A stretch of 64,000 nt of DNA. Source: Trametopsis cervina. Its lineage: Eukaryota > Basidiomycota > Agaricomycetes > Polyporales > Irpicaceae. The notes below the pieces were generated by a model, which was given only the letters and a program-made list of their open reading frames with translations, did no database searches and was not told the DNA's origin. Location: assembly GCA_022385755.1 (NCBI GenBank), contig MU278350.1:696905-760904 (forward strand). The letters run 5' to 3'. This document shows positions 22,981 to 33,424 of the stretch, one piece after another. Every line of letters begins with the position of its first letter. The first letter of the stretch is position 1. The translations under genes were made by a program, and so were the position numbers.

Positions 22981-25900
22981 ATGGCATTGAATTCTATACC
23001 TTGGAAGATTAACGTCCTCCTGTTCTTGTTCTTCGTAACATGGGTTCTTCCTTGTATCGAAACTGGTCAGGCGTCTCCAATGATTAGTGAGTGTGGTTGT
23101 CGTCTTCCAGTTTTTATCAACCAGAATCTAACTTGTACAATAGACATATACTCTATCTCATCCGTATGCACTGCATCAACAGACTGTTTGTCTGTGACGT
23201 ATCCCATAGAGGTCCTTGCAAGCCCTCTTTCTAAAAGTCTTGCGCCATTAAATGGCTTGGTCCCGCCAGATACCAAAAATGAAAAATCTGTGCACTTCGT
23301 TCAATATTATGATCAACCAATATGGTTTTTTGTTATGTACCTGATACCACAACAGAATATACACAATCGAGCAAAGCGAGCACGACTTGTGGCTACTCGC
23401 AATCAATACCGTCGCACATATTTCTATTTATTGTTGCAATCTTCTGCATGTATTAACGATTTCCCAACTGATATACACTTTATGTATCGAGAGTACCCTA
23501 GCCATTGTAATCGTTGTCCTGTTGTACATGTACAATCAACTGTGTTACGTTTAGTTGGAGGTGGACAAGTGTTGGATAAGCGGAATACATGGACAGTTGA
23601 CGAATTACAGCCATACGTACCCACAACGACGAACTTAGCAAATTGTCCATATATATTATGTGCCTATACATCTATGTCAAACGATTACACAGACAACCAC
23701 TATGTAAAGGCTCATGTCCCCTTGTCGTTTCTGATAAAGAAATTGTCTATTCGAATGTTATACGAGGTGGCTCGAAATCATGGAATTGCAATCAGTAAAG
23801 GACGAAATTCAAAGGATGGAATTATAACAAAGATGACAGCACATACATGTATATCATGTTCTAAGTACATCTGTGTATTTCAACCGCGACTGTCTCCTGT
23901 GAGGGCTCATGAAAATACACGCACTGCATTGGAAGTAGAAAGTAAATTACAAAGGGGACGAGATGCATGTAAGAAGTGGCGTAAGAAGAGACAATTCCCA
24001 CCAAAACCAGCATCAGTTTCGCATGTGCATAATATAATTCAAGGATTTACTAAAGATTCCGCCTTTGAACAGATAAATGAAACTGGATGTGCAGTCTGTG
24101 GGTGTTTGGTTCTATGCTCAGAACTACAAGACATACAATCCTTGAATGTGGATGTTAAACTGTTGTATAATCCCAATGTAACCCGTAAAGAAAGATTATC
24201 TTATTTGGATCCAATAGAAACACTTACAGGTCCGGTTCTGACAGCAGACGGAAAGCAGTGTTGTCTTTCTTGTCATAAAGCATTAAAGCGCGGAGTAATG
24301 CCCAAAAATGCTTTAGCTAATGGGCTATGGATTGGAGATACACCGAATGAACTCCAAGGGCTATCATGGATGGAGCAGAAATTAATTGCACGCATTGCCA
24401 CCAATTATTGTGTAGTACGTGTACATTCTTCTGGTCTATATAAAATGCGCACCAACGTAGTCTGTCGGGCAACTCCTATGAAGAAGATATACAATGTATT
24501 ACCTCCTAAACGTACTGACTTTGAAGAGGTGCTTGCTATCTTATTCATTGGACCTGCTCCTCCTACACCAGTAGAATTTAAAAGAACACCGTTACTTGTT
24601 CGACGAGATAAAGTGTGGGATGCTCTTCAGTGGTTACGATTGAATCATACAGACTACATCGATATAGAACTATCACAAGACAATTTAAATGAGTATTCAG
24701 AAGATGAACCTCCAGTTATTGTGGACTATCATCCTACGTCAAATGAATCTGATTCAGAATCTACAGCTGTAAACAATCATACCAATGAAGATGCTACTGA
24801 TAATGGACAGAGTTCCTTTGTTGTTCATGGCTTAACCGGGGACCAACTGTCAGATATGTGGAAAGATGATCCTCAGAGCATTCGTCTAAAGGCAATGAAA
24901 TATTTTGCACAAGGGGGGAAATCATTAGGCATAGGGAAAGCAGACCAGCCAGAGAGTTTATGGAACAATCCTCAACTGTATCCGTCTATGTTTCCTTGGT
25001 TGTTTCCGTATGGTTATGGGGGGTTGGGAAATGATCGCATACAGATACCTATTCAAGATGGAGTCCGTAAGAAAAACATGTTAATGTATCATGATAAACG
25101 CTTTCAACATGATCAATATTTCTCTCTCATTGCTTTCAATCATGAGCAAATCAAGAACAGTGCAACAGGAGGATATTTCCTTACTCGTAAACAGAATTTT
25201 AAGGACGTAGCTGAGCGACTGTCCAACATTCAGAGTAGCACTTTAGATAATTTAATTCATCGCTTACAAGAAGGACCGGTTACTCCTGAGACAGATGCTG
25301 AGAAGGCTTGCTTTAGATTACTTGGAGACATAGATTATGTGGGAACTCATGTAGATGGATCCGTAACAAACAGAAGACGTATGCGTAATGAGATATGGTC
25401 TCTAACTTCGTATTTAGGTGCGCCCAGTTGGTTCATAACATTTGCTCCAGCTGACGTTAACCACCCGATTGCATTGTATTATGCTGGAGACAAACAGACA
25501 TGCTATCCACAGATTCCAAACAAAGATGACAGAGTTCGACTGATTGCTAATAATCCTGTTGCAGGCGCTCGATTCTTTAATTTCATAGCTGATACCTTTA
25601 TAAAGCATGTGTTAGGATATGGAAACAAGAAGCGCGATGGATACTATGGGAAGACTGCAGGATATTACGGAACAGTTGAACAGCAAGGTCGTCTAACATT
25701 ACATATGCATATGATGGTATGGATTAAGCATAGTATATCGCCTCAACAGATACGTGACGAGATCATGAACTCAGATTCTGATTTTCAAAGACGTATTGTT
25801 CAATATCTTGAAGCAGCTCATGTTGGTGAATTTAAACATGGGACTATTACAGAAGTACAAGATAAACAGTTGCATAAATTAGCAACAGATCCAACGTATG

Positions 25901-28900
25901 TTCCTCCCACATTAAAATTACCAGAGCCTCCCGTAGAATATTGCAACATAGTCTGTAAACAATGTGATGAGTGTACACTTGCTGACCATTGGTGGATGAA
26001 TTTTGAAGAGACTGTTGACGAAATTGCAGTCTTGTCAAATATACATATATGTCATCCTGGATGTACTAATAAATCTCATCCAACCTGTAAATCACGATTC
26101 CCTCGGGATGTATTTCCTCAAACGCTAGTTGATCCAGAAACAGGCTGTCTGTCATTGAAGAAAGGAGAAGCTTGGGTCAATTGTTTTACACCTGTGGTTA
26201 CGTATTTACTTCGGTGTAACACAGATGTTACAAGTTTATTATCTGGAACGGCCATTAAAGCTGTCATTGCGTATGTTACGGATTATATTACTAAGTCTCC
26301 TCTGAAGACACATGTTATATTTGATGCTGTGAAGACAGTGTTTGCAAGACAAGCCGATGTACCTGTAGAAGATCAGGACCGATTGAAAGGTGCTCGGTCT
26401 ATCATCACCAAGGTGGTTAACATGTTAACAGCTCAAAGTGAAATTGGATCCCCTATGGCTTCAATGTATTTATTAAAACATCCAGACCATTATACAGACC
26501 ATCTATTTAGACGGTTCTACTGGAAAGGATATATTAATGAAGTCCGTCAAGTTTGGAGAACTCAAGAACAGAATCTATCAAATGAGACCCATCAAGTTGA
26601 CACAAATAATGAAGATTCCCATGTAACTCTTGGAAAGAACATACGTGGTATTGTAGGATTTTCACCTTTGGCTGATTACATGTACAGACCAGATAAATAC
26701 GGGGATGTCTCTTTGTATGATTGGGTACGGCTGTCTCACAAGGTTAAAAACAAATCACCTGCTAAAGACAAGCGTAAATCTGCTTCTGCTGACGAGTGGC
26801 CAATTGATAGCATTATAACACATAAATGGATAAGAAATAATGATAAACAACAAGGCAGAGTATTATTTCACGTTCAATGGGAAGAAGGAGATACAACTTG
26901 GGAGAAATTAAGTACGCTTACTCAATGTAGGGCCTTGGATGATTATTTTGAGCAAATGAAGGTTACGCATTGGAAATCCTTACCAGACAATACATCTTCA
27001 TCTCAATCAAAGGATGAACCAGTTGAAATAAATGAAGATGATTCAGATAGTGACACAATTAGTGTAACTTCAGAAGAATCTGAAGGAGAAAATATTGACA
27101 CAGAATCCAATGAATCCGAATCTAGTGATAGCGAAGAAGAAGCTGTTGAGGATAACATACATGGACCTGATGATTCTGATACTGTCAACAAGAAGAAAGC
27201 TGATCCCTATTATTTGTTATCTACCTTTAAAGAAGACCACCCTCAATGTGAAACACATAGAGTACGAATGAAAAAAGAAGAAAATGCTTTAGTTCCAGAT
27301 TTTGTAGGTGGAATACTTCCTAGACGAGATAAAGGGAATAGAGAAGATTATTGTATGACTATGTTTACTTTATTTCAACCGTGGAGAACTGGCTTGGAAT
27401 TAAAAGACACAACTGCAACTTGGAGTGAGACGTTTGACAGTTATAAATTCACAAGTCGTCAGACAGATATCATGAACCATTTTAATCTACGCTACGAATG
27501 TAACGATGCCAGAGATGATTATGCAGCTCAAAGAAAGAGTAAAAACACCACAAATGAGACTTGGCCGTTTGAATTAGATGACACCACTTTAGACAGACTT
27601 GAGGAGGATTATGATAATATGTTAGACTTGGACTCTCACAAAATAGATGAAGATGAACTGTTTGAACCAAATATTGAAGACAGATCCAGTAGACTGCATG
27701 TTGAGCGTATGATGGCAGCAGAAGACATGTTAGGCCGTAACGGTTTATTAGACACACAGACAAATACGTTTATAGATGTTTCTGAATTGCCGTCTGTTAC
27801 GGACATGGAGAAAACAGGCCACTATTGGCAGTCCTTACTGGATCAGAAAAAGGACCAGCTTAAACAAGCAAGACGTGGCCAGGCAAGTCAAGCTAAGGCA
27901 AAGAAACTTGAAAAGGAGCGTCAGAACTCTACCATTGATAAAGTAGAGGTAATAGATCAGTCTTACTTTGAAAAGACGTTCAAAGCAGTAAATAAAGAGG
28001 ATAGGACATTTATTGATGACATTGTTGCCAAATTTACCTTGAATGAAGAACAGGCTAGAGCGTTCAAACTTGTGGCTAACCATGCTACTTTGGATAAACC
28101 ACCACAATTGAAGATGTACTTGGGAGGAATGGCCGGAACAGGAAAGTCACAAGTTATCAAAGCATTGATGGAGTTCTTTGAGAAAAGAGATGAAACTTAC
28201 CGCTTCACATGCATGGCTCCTACTGGATCTGCTGCTTCTCTCATTGGTGGATCTACATATCATTCTATGTTGGGTATTAATCCCTATCGAGAGAAAATGG
28301 ACAAACTAGCTGCTTTATCAGATGTCAAAGCCAATCTACAGAATGTAGACTATGTGTTTATGGATGAAGTCTCAATGATAGATTGCCTCAATCTCTACAA
28401 CATATGTCGACAGATGTGCAAGTCTTTAGATAATGAAGCTGATCCATTTGGTGGTAAAAACATGATTTTTGCCGGTGACTTTGCCCAACTACCACCTGTG
28501 TCAAGTGGACGTGCTCTATATTCACATACAATAGACTCTGTAATACATACAGACCAGTCTCACATACAACAAGAAGCATCTCTTGGAAAGGCTGTCTGGC
28601 ATCAGTTTACAACTGTAGTTATTCTTCGTCAAAATATGAGACAAAGGTCACAGACAGAGGGAGATGCTAAATTCAGAACGGTACTAGAAAATCTGCGGTA
28701 CAAATCATGTACTAGAGAAGATGTAGAACTTCTAAAAACCAGAATACCGGGGCCTGCAAGTCATAAACCAAAATGGACAGATGACAGATTCCGGAATGTA
28801 TCTGCTATTACTTCATTTAATGCTAGTAGGGATAAGCTAAATGAACGAGGTGCTGAACGGTTTGCTAAGGAGACAAAACAGAGCCTTGTCTATTTCTATT

Positions 28901-30855
28901 CAGTAGACAGACACAAGACATTGGACAACGATCAAAAAATGTCTAGACAAGTACGTAAAAGAAAAATAGACCCTACAAGAAATACAGACAGACTTGGTTC
29001 AAGGGCACAATTTCATTTCTGGAACTTACCGCCAAGTTCAACCAACAACCACCCAGGAAAAATTGGAATATGTAAAGGCATGCCGGTCATGATCAAGAAA
29101 AACAAGGCTACAGAATGTGGAGTCACAAATGGAGCAGAAGGAGTTGTGGTTGGATGGAAATCACGTCCAATAGACAAAGAACATAGTACCCTTGAAATCC
29201 TATTTGTCAAATTGACGTCACCATCTGTGAATATTAAATTAGAAGGACTTGAAGAGAATGTTGTACCAGTTGCTAGTGAGTCTATCAATATTACCTGCCG
29301 GTTACCTAATGGAAAACAGCAGACTATTAACCGTACACAAGTTCCAGCTGTTATCAACTTTGCAATGACAGACTACGCTTCACAAGGACGTACTAGAAAA
29401 TACAACGTAGTAGACATACACAACTGTAGAAGTCATCAGTCTATATATACGTGTCTGTCAAGGGGTTCATCATTAGATGGCACTTTAATCACCCAGGACT
29501 TCCAAGACAAACACATGACCGGTGGACTTTCAGGGTATCTTCGTCAAGAATTCAGAGAACTAGAAATCCTTGATGAAATCACCAAATTGAAGTTTGACCG
29601 CAAGCTACCAGCTGGAGTTGGTGGAATGACAAGAAATCACTTAATATCTTCTTACAGAAAACAGAAAGGCAGTACATATGTTCCAAAAACCATGCCTTTA
29701 TCTTTGAAATGGTCAGAAAATGATGACTACAAACTTCAAGATCCTTTTGACGCTGCAGACTGGCAGATATTAGATAAAAGCAAGAAGAAGAAATCTGATA
29801 AGGAAGACAAGTCAGAACAAAAGCCTGTAGTAAGAAAACCTAAAGTAGACGTTAGAAACTTTGTTCCTGCTCAAGGTACAGTCAAATTGGATGTTGTAAG
29901 CCATGAACAAGTGGACAAGTTCAAAAAGAAACGTAAACATAATGATCCTCAAGGAGCAAGTAAGGTAGAATCAACTAAAAAACCAAGACAAACAGTAAAT
30001 GCTGTCATTGAAACCAGAAAAAGTCCTAAAGGTTTTATATGGGATGAAAATACATACAGCTGTGCATTTGATAGTTTGTTCACAATTCTAGTGAATATAA
30101 TGACTAATCCAGTGAATGATTGGACAGCCTTGACAGAAAATGGAAGTACCTACCTAAATCTGTTTACTGAATCCTTTGAAGGAGTTGATTTGAACTCAGA
30201 AAGTATGGAATATGCTAGAGATACCATGCAAGAACAGTTGGCTATGGACTTTCCACAAGTATTTCCATTAGACCGGTCAGGTATTGATGTTCATGAACTT
30301 TGTGAACGCATACTCACAGCTGAAAAGGGAAATATTCTCAAGAACTTGTATTGTAACCGGTGTAAGCATGAAATAAATTCCAAAGTCCACAGAAACCAAT
30401 TAGCTTGGAGATGTTCAAAGGTAGCATGGACAAATAAAGCAGCAAGGGCTGGATCTATAAATGGTCAGACAACATCTAGCTGGATGAAAGCTATGTTAAG
30501 AACCAAATCCAAAACCAAATGTGGTACATGCCGTCAAAATGGTGACACTGTATATCAATTCCAAGAACCCCCACCATTTATTATACTGTATATTGATGAT
30601 ACAATCCCAGTTCATATCCAAAATGTCATGCATGCAAATGGGTTTGAATACAAGCTTCAGGGGATGATTTATTTTGGAAGTTTCCATTTCACTGCACGTA
30701 TTGTGGATGAAAAAGGAGATGTGTGGTATCATGATGGGGTACAGACAGGTAGAGATTGTAATTTTGAGGGAAACATGAATGACATAGATGTCAACTCATT
30801 ACTTCAAGCGAAAAATGGCCGGAAATGCTCTACGGTTCTATATACCCTGATTTAA
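22981..30855 (+). CDS. Helitron Rep/helicase with chromodomain-like and C-terminal protease-like regions
   Basis: A 2,624-codon frame with no stop is the catalytic protein of a Helitron rolling-circle transposon. The N-terminal third has Cys pairs (C-x2-C at several places) and a DUF6570-like region (LSWMEQKLIARI). The Rep (Helitron_like_N) part begins near PSMFPWLFPYGYGG; its HUH pair is H908-x-H910 and its putative catalytic tyrosines are Y1098 and Y1102 (Y-V-T-D-Y). At about 1273-1330 lies a chromodomain-like segment (W1273, W1300, T-W1307-E), followed by an acidic stretch. The PIF1-type helicase has Walker A 1716-1723 (GMAGTGKS) and Walker B D1795-E1796, then FAGDFAQLPP. The C-terminus has a ubiquitin-protease-like Cys box (C2361 in SCAFDSLF), Cys pairs (CNRC, CGTC) and a His box (H2569 in FHFTAR, then WYHDG). 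The first 30 residues are hydrophobic, so the annotated start may be wrong; later ATGs are possible. All catalytic motifs are intact. Confidence 0.9.
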   Translation: MALNSIPWKINVLLFLFFVTWVLPCIETGQASPMISECGCRLPVFINQNLTCTIDIYSISSVCTASTDCLSVTYPIEVLASPLSKSLAPLNGLVPPDTKNEKSVHFVQYYDQPIWFFVMYLIPQQNIHNRAKRARLVATRNQYRRTYFYLLLQSSACINDFPTDIHFMYREYPSHCNRCPVVHVQSTVLRLVGGGQVLDKRNTWTVDELQPYVPTTTNLANCPYILCAYTSMSNDYTDNHYVKAHVPLSFLIKKLSIRMLYEVARNHGIAISKGRNSKDGIITKMTAHTCISCSKYICVFQPRLSPVRAHENTRTALEVESKLQRGRDACKKWRKKRQFPPKPASVSHVHNIIQGFTKDSAFEQINETGCAVCGCLVLCSELQDIQSLNVDVKLLYNPNVTRKERLSYLDPIETLTGPVLTADGKQCCLSCHKALKRGVMPKNALANGLWIGDTPNELQGLSWMEQKLIARIATNYCVVRVHSSGLYKMRTNVVCRATPMKKIYNVLPPKRTDFEEVLAILFIGPAPPTPVEFKRTPLLVRRDKVWDALQWLRLNHTDYIDIELSQDNLNEYSEDEPPVIVDYHPTSNESDSESTAVNNHTNEDATDNGQSSFVVHGLTGDQLSDMWKDDPQSIRLKAMKYFAQGGKSLGIGKADQPESLWNNPQLYPSMFPWLFPYGYGGLGNDRIQIPIQDGVRKKNMLMYHDKRFQHDQYFSLIAFNHEQIKNSATGGYFLTRKQNFKDVAERLSNIQSSTLDNLIHRLQEGPVTPETDAEKACFRLLGDIDYVGTHVDGSVTNRRRMRNEIWSLTSYLGAPSWFITFAPADVNHPIALYYAGDKQTCYPQIPNKDDRVRLIANNPVAGARFFNFIADTFIKHVLGYGNKKRDGYYGKTAGYYGTVEQQGRLTLHMHMMVWIKHSISPQQIRDEIMNSDSDFQRRIVQYLEAAHVGEFKHGTITEVQDKQLHKLATDPTYVPPTLKLPEPPVEYCNIVCKQCDECTLADHWWMNFEETVDEIAVLSNIHICHPGCTNKSHPTCKSRFPRDVFPQTLVDPETGCLSLKKGEAWVNCFTPVVTYLLRCNTDVTSLLSGTAIKAVIAYVTDYITKSPLKTHVIFDAVKTVFARQADVPVEDQDRLKGARSIITKVVNMLTAQSEIGSPMASMYLLKHPDHYTDHLFRRFYWKGYINEVRQVWRTQEQNLSNETHQVDTNNEDSHVTLGKNIRGIVGFSPLADYMYRPDKYGDVSLYDWVRLSHKVKNKSPAKDKRKSASADEWPIDSIITHKWIRNNDKQQGRVLFHVQWEEGDTTWEKLSTLTQCRALDDYFEQMKVTHWKSLPDNTSSSQSKDEPVEINEDDSDSDTISVTSEESEGENIDTESNESESSDSEEEAVEDNIHGPDDSDTVNKKKADPYYLLSTFKEDHPQCETHRVRMKKEENALVPDFVGGILPRRDKGNREDYCMTMFTLFQPWRTGLELKDTTATWSETFDSYKFTSRQTDIMNHFNLRYECNDARDDYAAQRKSKNTTNETWPFELDDTTLDRLEEDYDNMLDLDSHKIDEDELFEPNIEDRSSRLHVERMMAAEDMLGRNGLLDTQTNTFIDVSELPSVTDMEKTGHYWQSLLDQKKDQLKQARRGQASQAKAKKLEKERQNSTIDKVEVIDQSYFEKTFKAVNKEDRTFIDDIVAKFTLNEEQARAFKLVANHATLDKPPQLKMYLGGMAGTGKSQVIKALMEFFEKRDETYRFTCMAPTGSAASLIGGSTYHSMLGINPYREKMDKLAALSDVKANLQNVDYVFMDEVSMIDCLNLYNICRQMCKSLDNEADPFGGKNMIFAGDFAQLPPVSSGRALYSHTIDSVIHTDQSHIQQEASLGKAVWHQFTTVVILRQNMRQRSQTEGDAKFRTVLENLRYKSCTREDVELLKTRIPGPASHKPKWTDDRFRNVSAITSFNASRDKLNERGAERFAKETKQSLVYFYSVDRHKTLDNDQKMSRQVRKRKIDPTRNTDRLGSRAQFHFWNLPPSSTNNHPGKIGICKGMPVMIKKNKATECGVTNGAEGVVVGWKSRPIDKEHSTLEILFVKLTSPSVNIKLEGLEENVVPVASESINITCRLPNGKQQTINRTQVPAVINFAMTDYASQGRTRKYNVVDIHNCRSHQSIYTCLSRGSSLDGTLITQDFQDKHMTGGLSGYLRQEFRELEILDEITKLKFDRKLPAGVGGMTRNHLISSYRKQKGSTYVPKTMPLSLKWSENDDYKLQDPFDAADWQILDKSKKKKSDKEDKSEQKPVVRKPKVDVRNFVPAQGTVKLDVVSHEQVDKFKKKRKHNDPQGASKVESTKKPRQTVNAVIETRKSPKGFIWDENTYSCAFDSLFTILVNIMTNPVNDWTALTENGSTYLNLFTESFEGVDLNSESMEYARDTMQEQLAMDFPQVFPLDRSGIDVHELCERILTAEKGNILKNLYCNRCKHEINSKVHRNQLAWRCSKVAWTNKAARAGSINGQTTSSWMKAMLRTKSKTKCGTCRQNGDTVYQFQEPPPFIILYIDDTIPVHIQNVMHANGFEYKLQGMIYFGSFHFTARIVDEKGDVWYHDGVQTGRDCNFEGNMNDIDVNSLLQAKNGRKCSTVLYTLI

Positions 30856-31177
30856 TGTGGTATTACATATATGTATATACATGTATGTGTACGTGTATGT
30901 ATACATATCTGTATTAGATAGGCGTATGTATAACACAGATGTGTTATTGGATAAACATACATGTATTGTATATGTTTATGTATGTGGTAAATGTATGAAA
31001 GAAATGCTCTGGTTCAATGTTGTACGAAAAATCATGATGAAATACATACATAGAGGGAACATAATCTTGAAGCAAATACAGATGATGCCATAAATGTTCC
31101 ACAGTCATACGCACCATCGTTCGACATTGTGTGTATAATAAACTTCAAATGTGACATATTAGGGGTGCATAAAATAC
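30856..31177. other. Helitron 3' flank, AT-rich, terminus not located
   Basis: A run rich in alternating purine-pyrimidine 'catatgtata/tgtatgtg' blocks lies at 30865-30990, and a short inverted repeat aacacagatgtgtt near 30931-30944. I could not identify a convincing Helitron 3' end (a GC-rich hairpin just before CTRR), so the element boundary is open. Transition to LTR-family-B-like sequence begins near 31178. Confidence 0.4.
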
Positions 31178-31488
31178 TCAGGAATCGTAACCTGCCGCTT
31201 GCCGGCCTGCTCACCCAAGTACCTATCAACTGTATTGTGCTTGGTAATACTATCACATTGGCCTCTCAGCAGCAGAGTCGTACTCGTTGGTACGCCTCTG
31301 TCCTAGGACTGCAGGTCTATAGTTAGACCCTTGGCTTACTGAGCGGTGAGTCATCCTGAGGAGTCTTTAGCACAATAGGAAACGTCTCTCAATATGGATG
31401 GCTCTGTGTGGCCATATGCTTCACTGGACTTCAGCATCATTACTGAGGTTCCCTAATACGGTAACTAGGAATGTAGATTACAGAGTGC
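31178..31488 (-). repeat. Family-B LTR remnant, inverted
   Basis: The stretch begins 'caggaatcgtaacctgc...gcctgctcacc', the reverse complement of the 3' end of the LTR at 1-449. The rest is too diverged for me to align by eye. No gene is seen. Confidence 0.4.
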
Positions 31489-33424
31489 CTATGCTAATCT
31501 TATCTTATCTACAACGACGTAATATACTTTCGTCAGGATCTTGGCACGGGCTTCCTGTTCCTCGTTCAGGGGTTCAAAATTGGCCCTGTAGTTATCGAGG
31601 AACTTGTCCCAGTTGTCATTGAAGATCGGCAAGCCTTGATCAAGTTTTTCCATGTGCGGATGGGCCCAACTAGCCGCCTTGCCGGTGAGGAAGGACATGA
31701 AGGATGCCATCTGTTTAGAGTTTTGGATGACAATTTCTCCGTCCTCATTCTTTATGATGACATTGTTCGCATCTCGTTTTGTGAAACGCTCCTTGTTGTC
31801 AATAAGCCATACGTGGAAGTTTGTCCGGTAGACCCTTGATGCGTTCATCCTTTCACCGTCGTAGATGTCAGGACGTTTTACAATACCCTCTCAACGAGAG
31901 GATGAGGCTGAGGCAGCCGCCGGAGCAGTTGCACAGACTGTTTTAATCTGAGTCATCAAGTTGCTGGCCTGAGTTGTCAAAGTGTTCACGTTTGTGGTCA
32001 ACATATTGACCGAGTTAGAGAGTGAGCTCAACATCTGGAAGAGCTGCTGCAGGGTGATTTCAGTAGCCATGACAAGGGAGACCGAGGAAGTGGTGGGTGC
32101 GAGAAGAGGAGGGGAACTTGCTCTGGGCATCTGAGGAAGGGATCAGAGTATTTCTAAGAAGTTTGTAAATTCTTGACCAATACTGACGAGTTGTGGGGTT
32201 TGTGACGGAGGGAGTTCTGCTTCTGCTGATTCGGGTGATTCAATTCGAACAGGATCCCCTTGAAGGAGGATGCGTTGTAGTGTGACGTTCGTTTTTTCGA
32301 AGAGACATAGTACACTCTCGGTGTCTGGGTGCTCGAGGTTGTTGTGTTGATACAGACACGGCTGTTCGAGACAGGTGAAGAGACGTGTGTCTTCTGTACC
32401 GTCTTCTAAAGTGGCCCAGACGTCGTTACCGTCCGGGAATACAAAGTGCGCAGCATCAGAGCGTGACCAGATACAAGAAGCCACTTTTTATTTACTACTT
32501 CTAGTGTTTTATAGTAAATAAAGGTATACCGAACTCTTCTACAACAACACATATGTGCTCCTCGTATTTTGGATGGAGCAGAGTGAAAGAACATCCCTTC
32601 AAAAGCAAGAAGCAGCGTTCGAGGATTTTCTTATCCTGAAGCGACCAGCCTTCCAGTAAGAGCTCAAGCGCCTGATAGAGATTGTCTACCAGGTGTACCA
32701 CACATTCAAAATCTTGTTTCAGGTCTGGAGCAAGCTTGTACGTCTTTTCACAGTTGAAGAGAGGTCAAAGACAGTTTTGAACGGCTTTGAAGCAGGGACC
32801 TAGGAGCTTAGCTAAATCCTTGTTCATTTTTTTTGTTGAAGTCGATTAGAATCAGCTTTAGGACGGAGAGAGTGGCCGCGGCTTTACGAGCATTGGCAGA
32901 GGCGACGTTGGAGAGACGTTTGAAGAGAGGGGGCTTCAGAGGAAGCGCTGCGCGTTCTCGCTCGAGGTCGGCTTTCTTGTAGCAGAATTGTTCGTAGGCC
33001 TTGTCAAGAGCTTCACAGTCTTGACAAAGGCGTTCTTCGGTGAGGACGGAGCGATGGACTTGTTCCGGCGGTGTGGAGATGAAGTCAATGATGGCGCACA
33101 CGTCAGAGTTGATGAACTGGTGGGGAGAGCCGGCTTGTCGTTTTTCTTTGAGTGCGTCAAAGAAGGACTGTGGGAGCTTGTTTCGTACTCATAGAACAGA
33201 GGTGGGAGGGAGATCCTTGCGAAGGTCTTTCGACTTCGAAGAAGACGCCTTGGGCATTATATAGAGCCAAGCATTAGCAAAGCACCAATGCTTTTTAGCA
33301 TCCTTCCCAACAGGGAGAGGTTGTGCTTACTATTGGTGTTGTGGTTTGGGAAGTGGAATAAACTTTTAAAGCAGGCGGGGGAGCTCCAAAACTAACCACC
33401 AGGCCTGTAAGGATCTCGACCTAA
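31489..33424 (-). pseudogene. Truncated Ty3/gypsy leader and gag region
   Basis: On the minus strand, downstream of the LTR at 33425-34127, several broken frames run in one direction. There is a leader-type frame (ATG at 33255, MPKASSSKSKDLRKD, then frames to about 32810), another region (32701-32143) and finally a gag start (MATEITLQQLFQML, about 32070). A frameshifted continuation at 31848-31489 carries the gag core (SKQMASFMSFLTGKAASWAHPH ... NWDKFLDNYRANFEP). Stops and frame changes interrupt it. The protease, RT, RNase H and integrase parts are missing, so the element is truncated near 31.49 kb and cannot be autonomous. Confidence 0.7.

Noticed and set aside
4830..30855. Maverick/Polinton or giant-virus insertion
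   Set aside because: I saw no protein-primed polymerase, packaging ATPase, capsid or retroviral-type integrase; only the Helitron protein is recognisable.
4830..30855. Starship element
   Set aside because: No DUF3435/YR captain gene was noticed, and Starships are known from Pezizomycotina rather than basidiomycetes.
30931..30944. Helitron 3'-terminal hairpin
   Set aside because: The inverted repeat aacaca/tgtgtt is short, AT-rich and not followed by CTRR at the expected distance.
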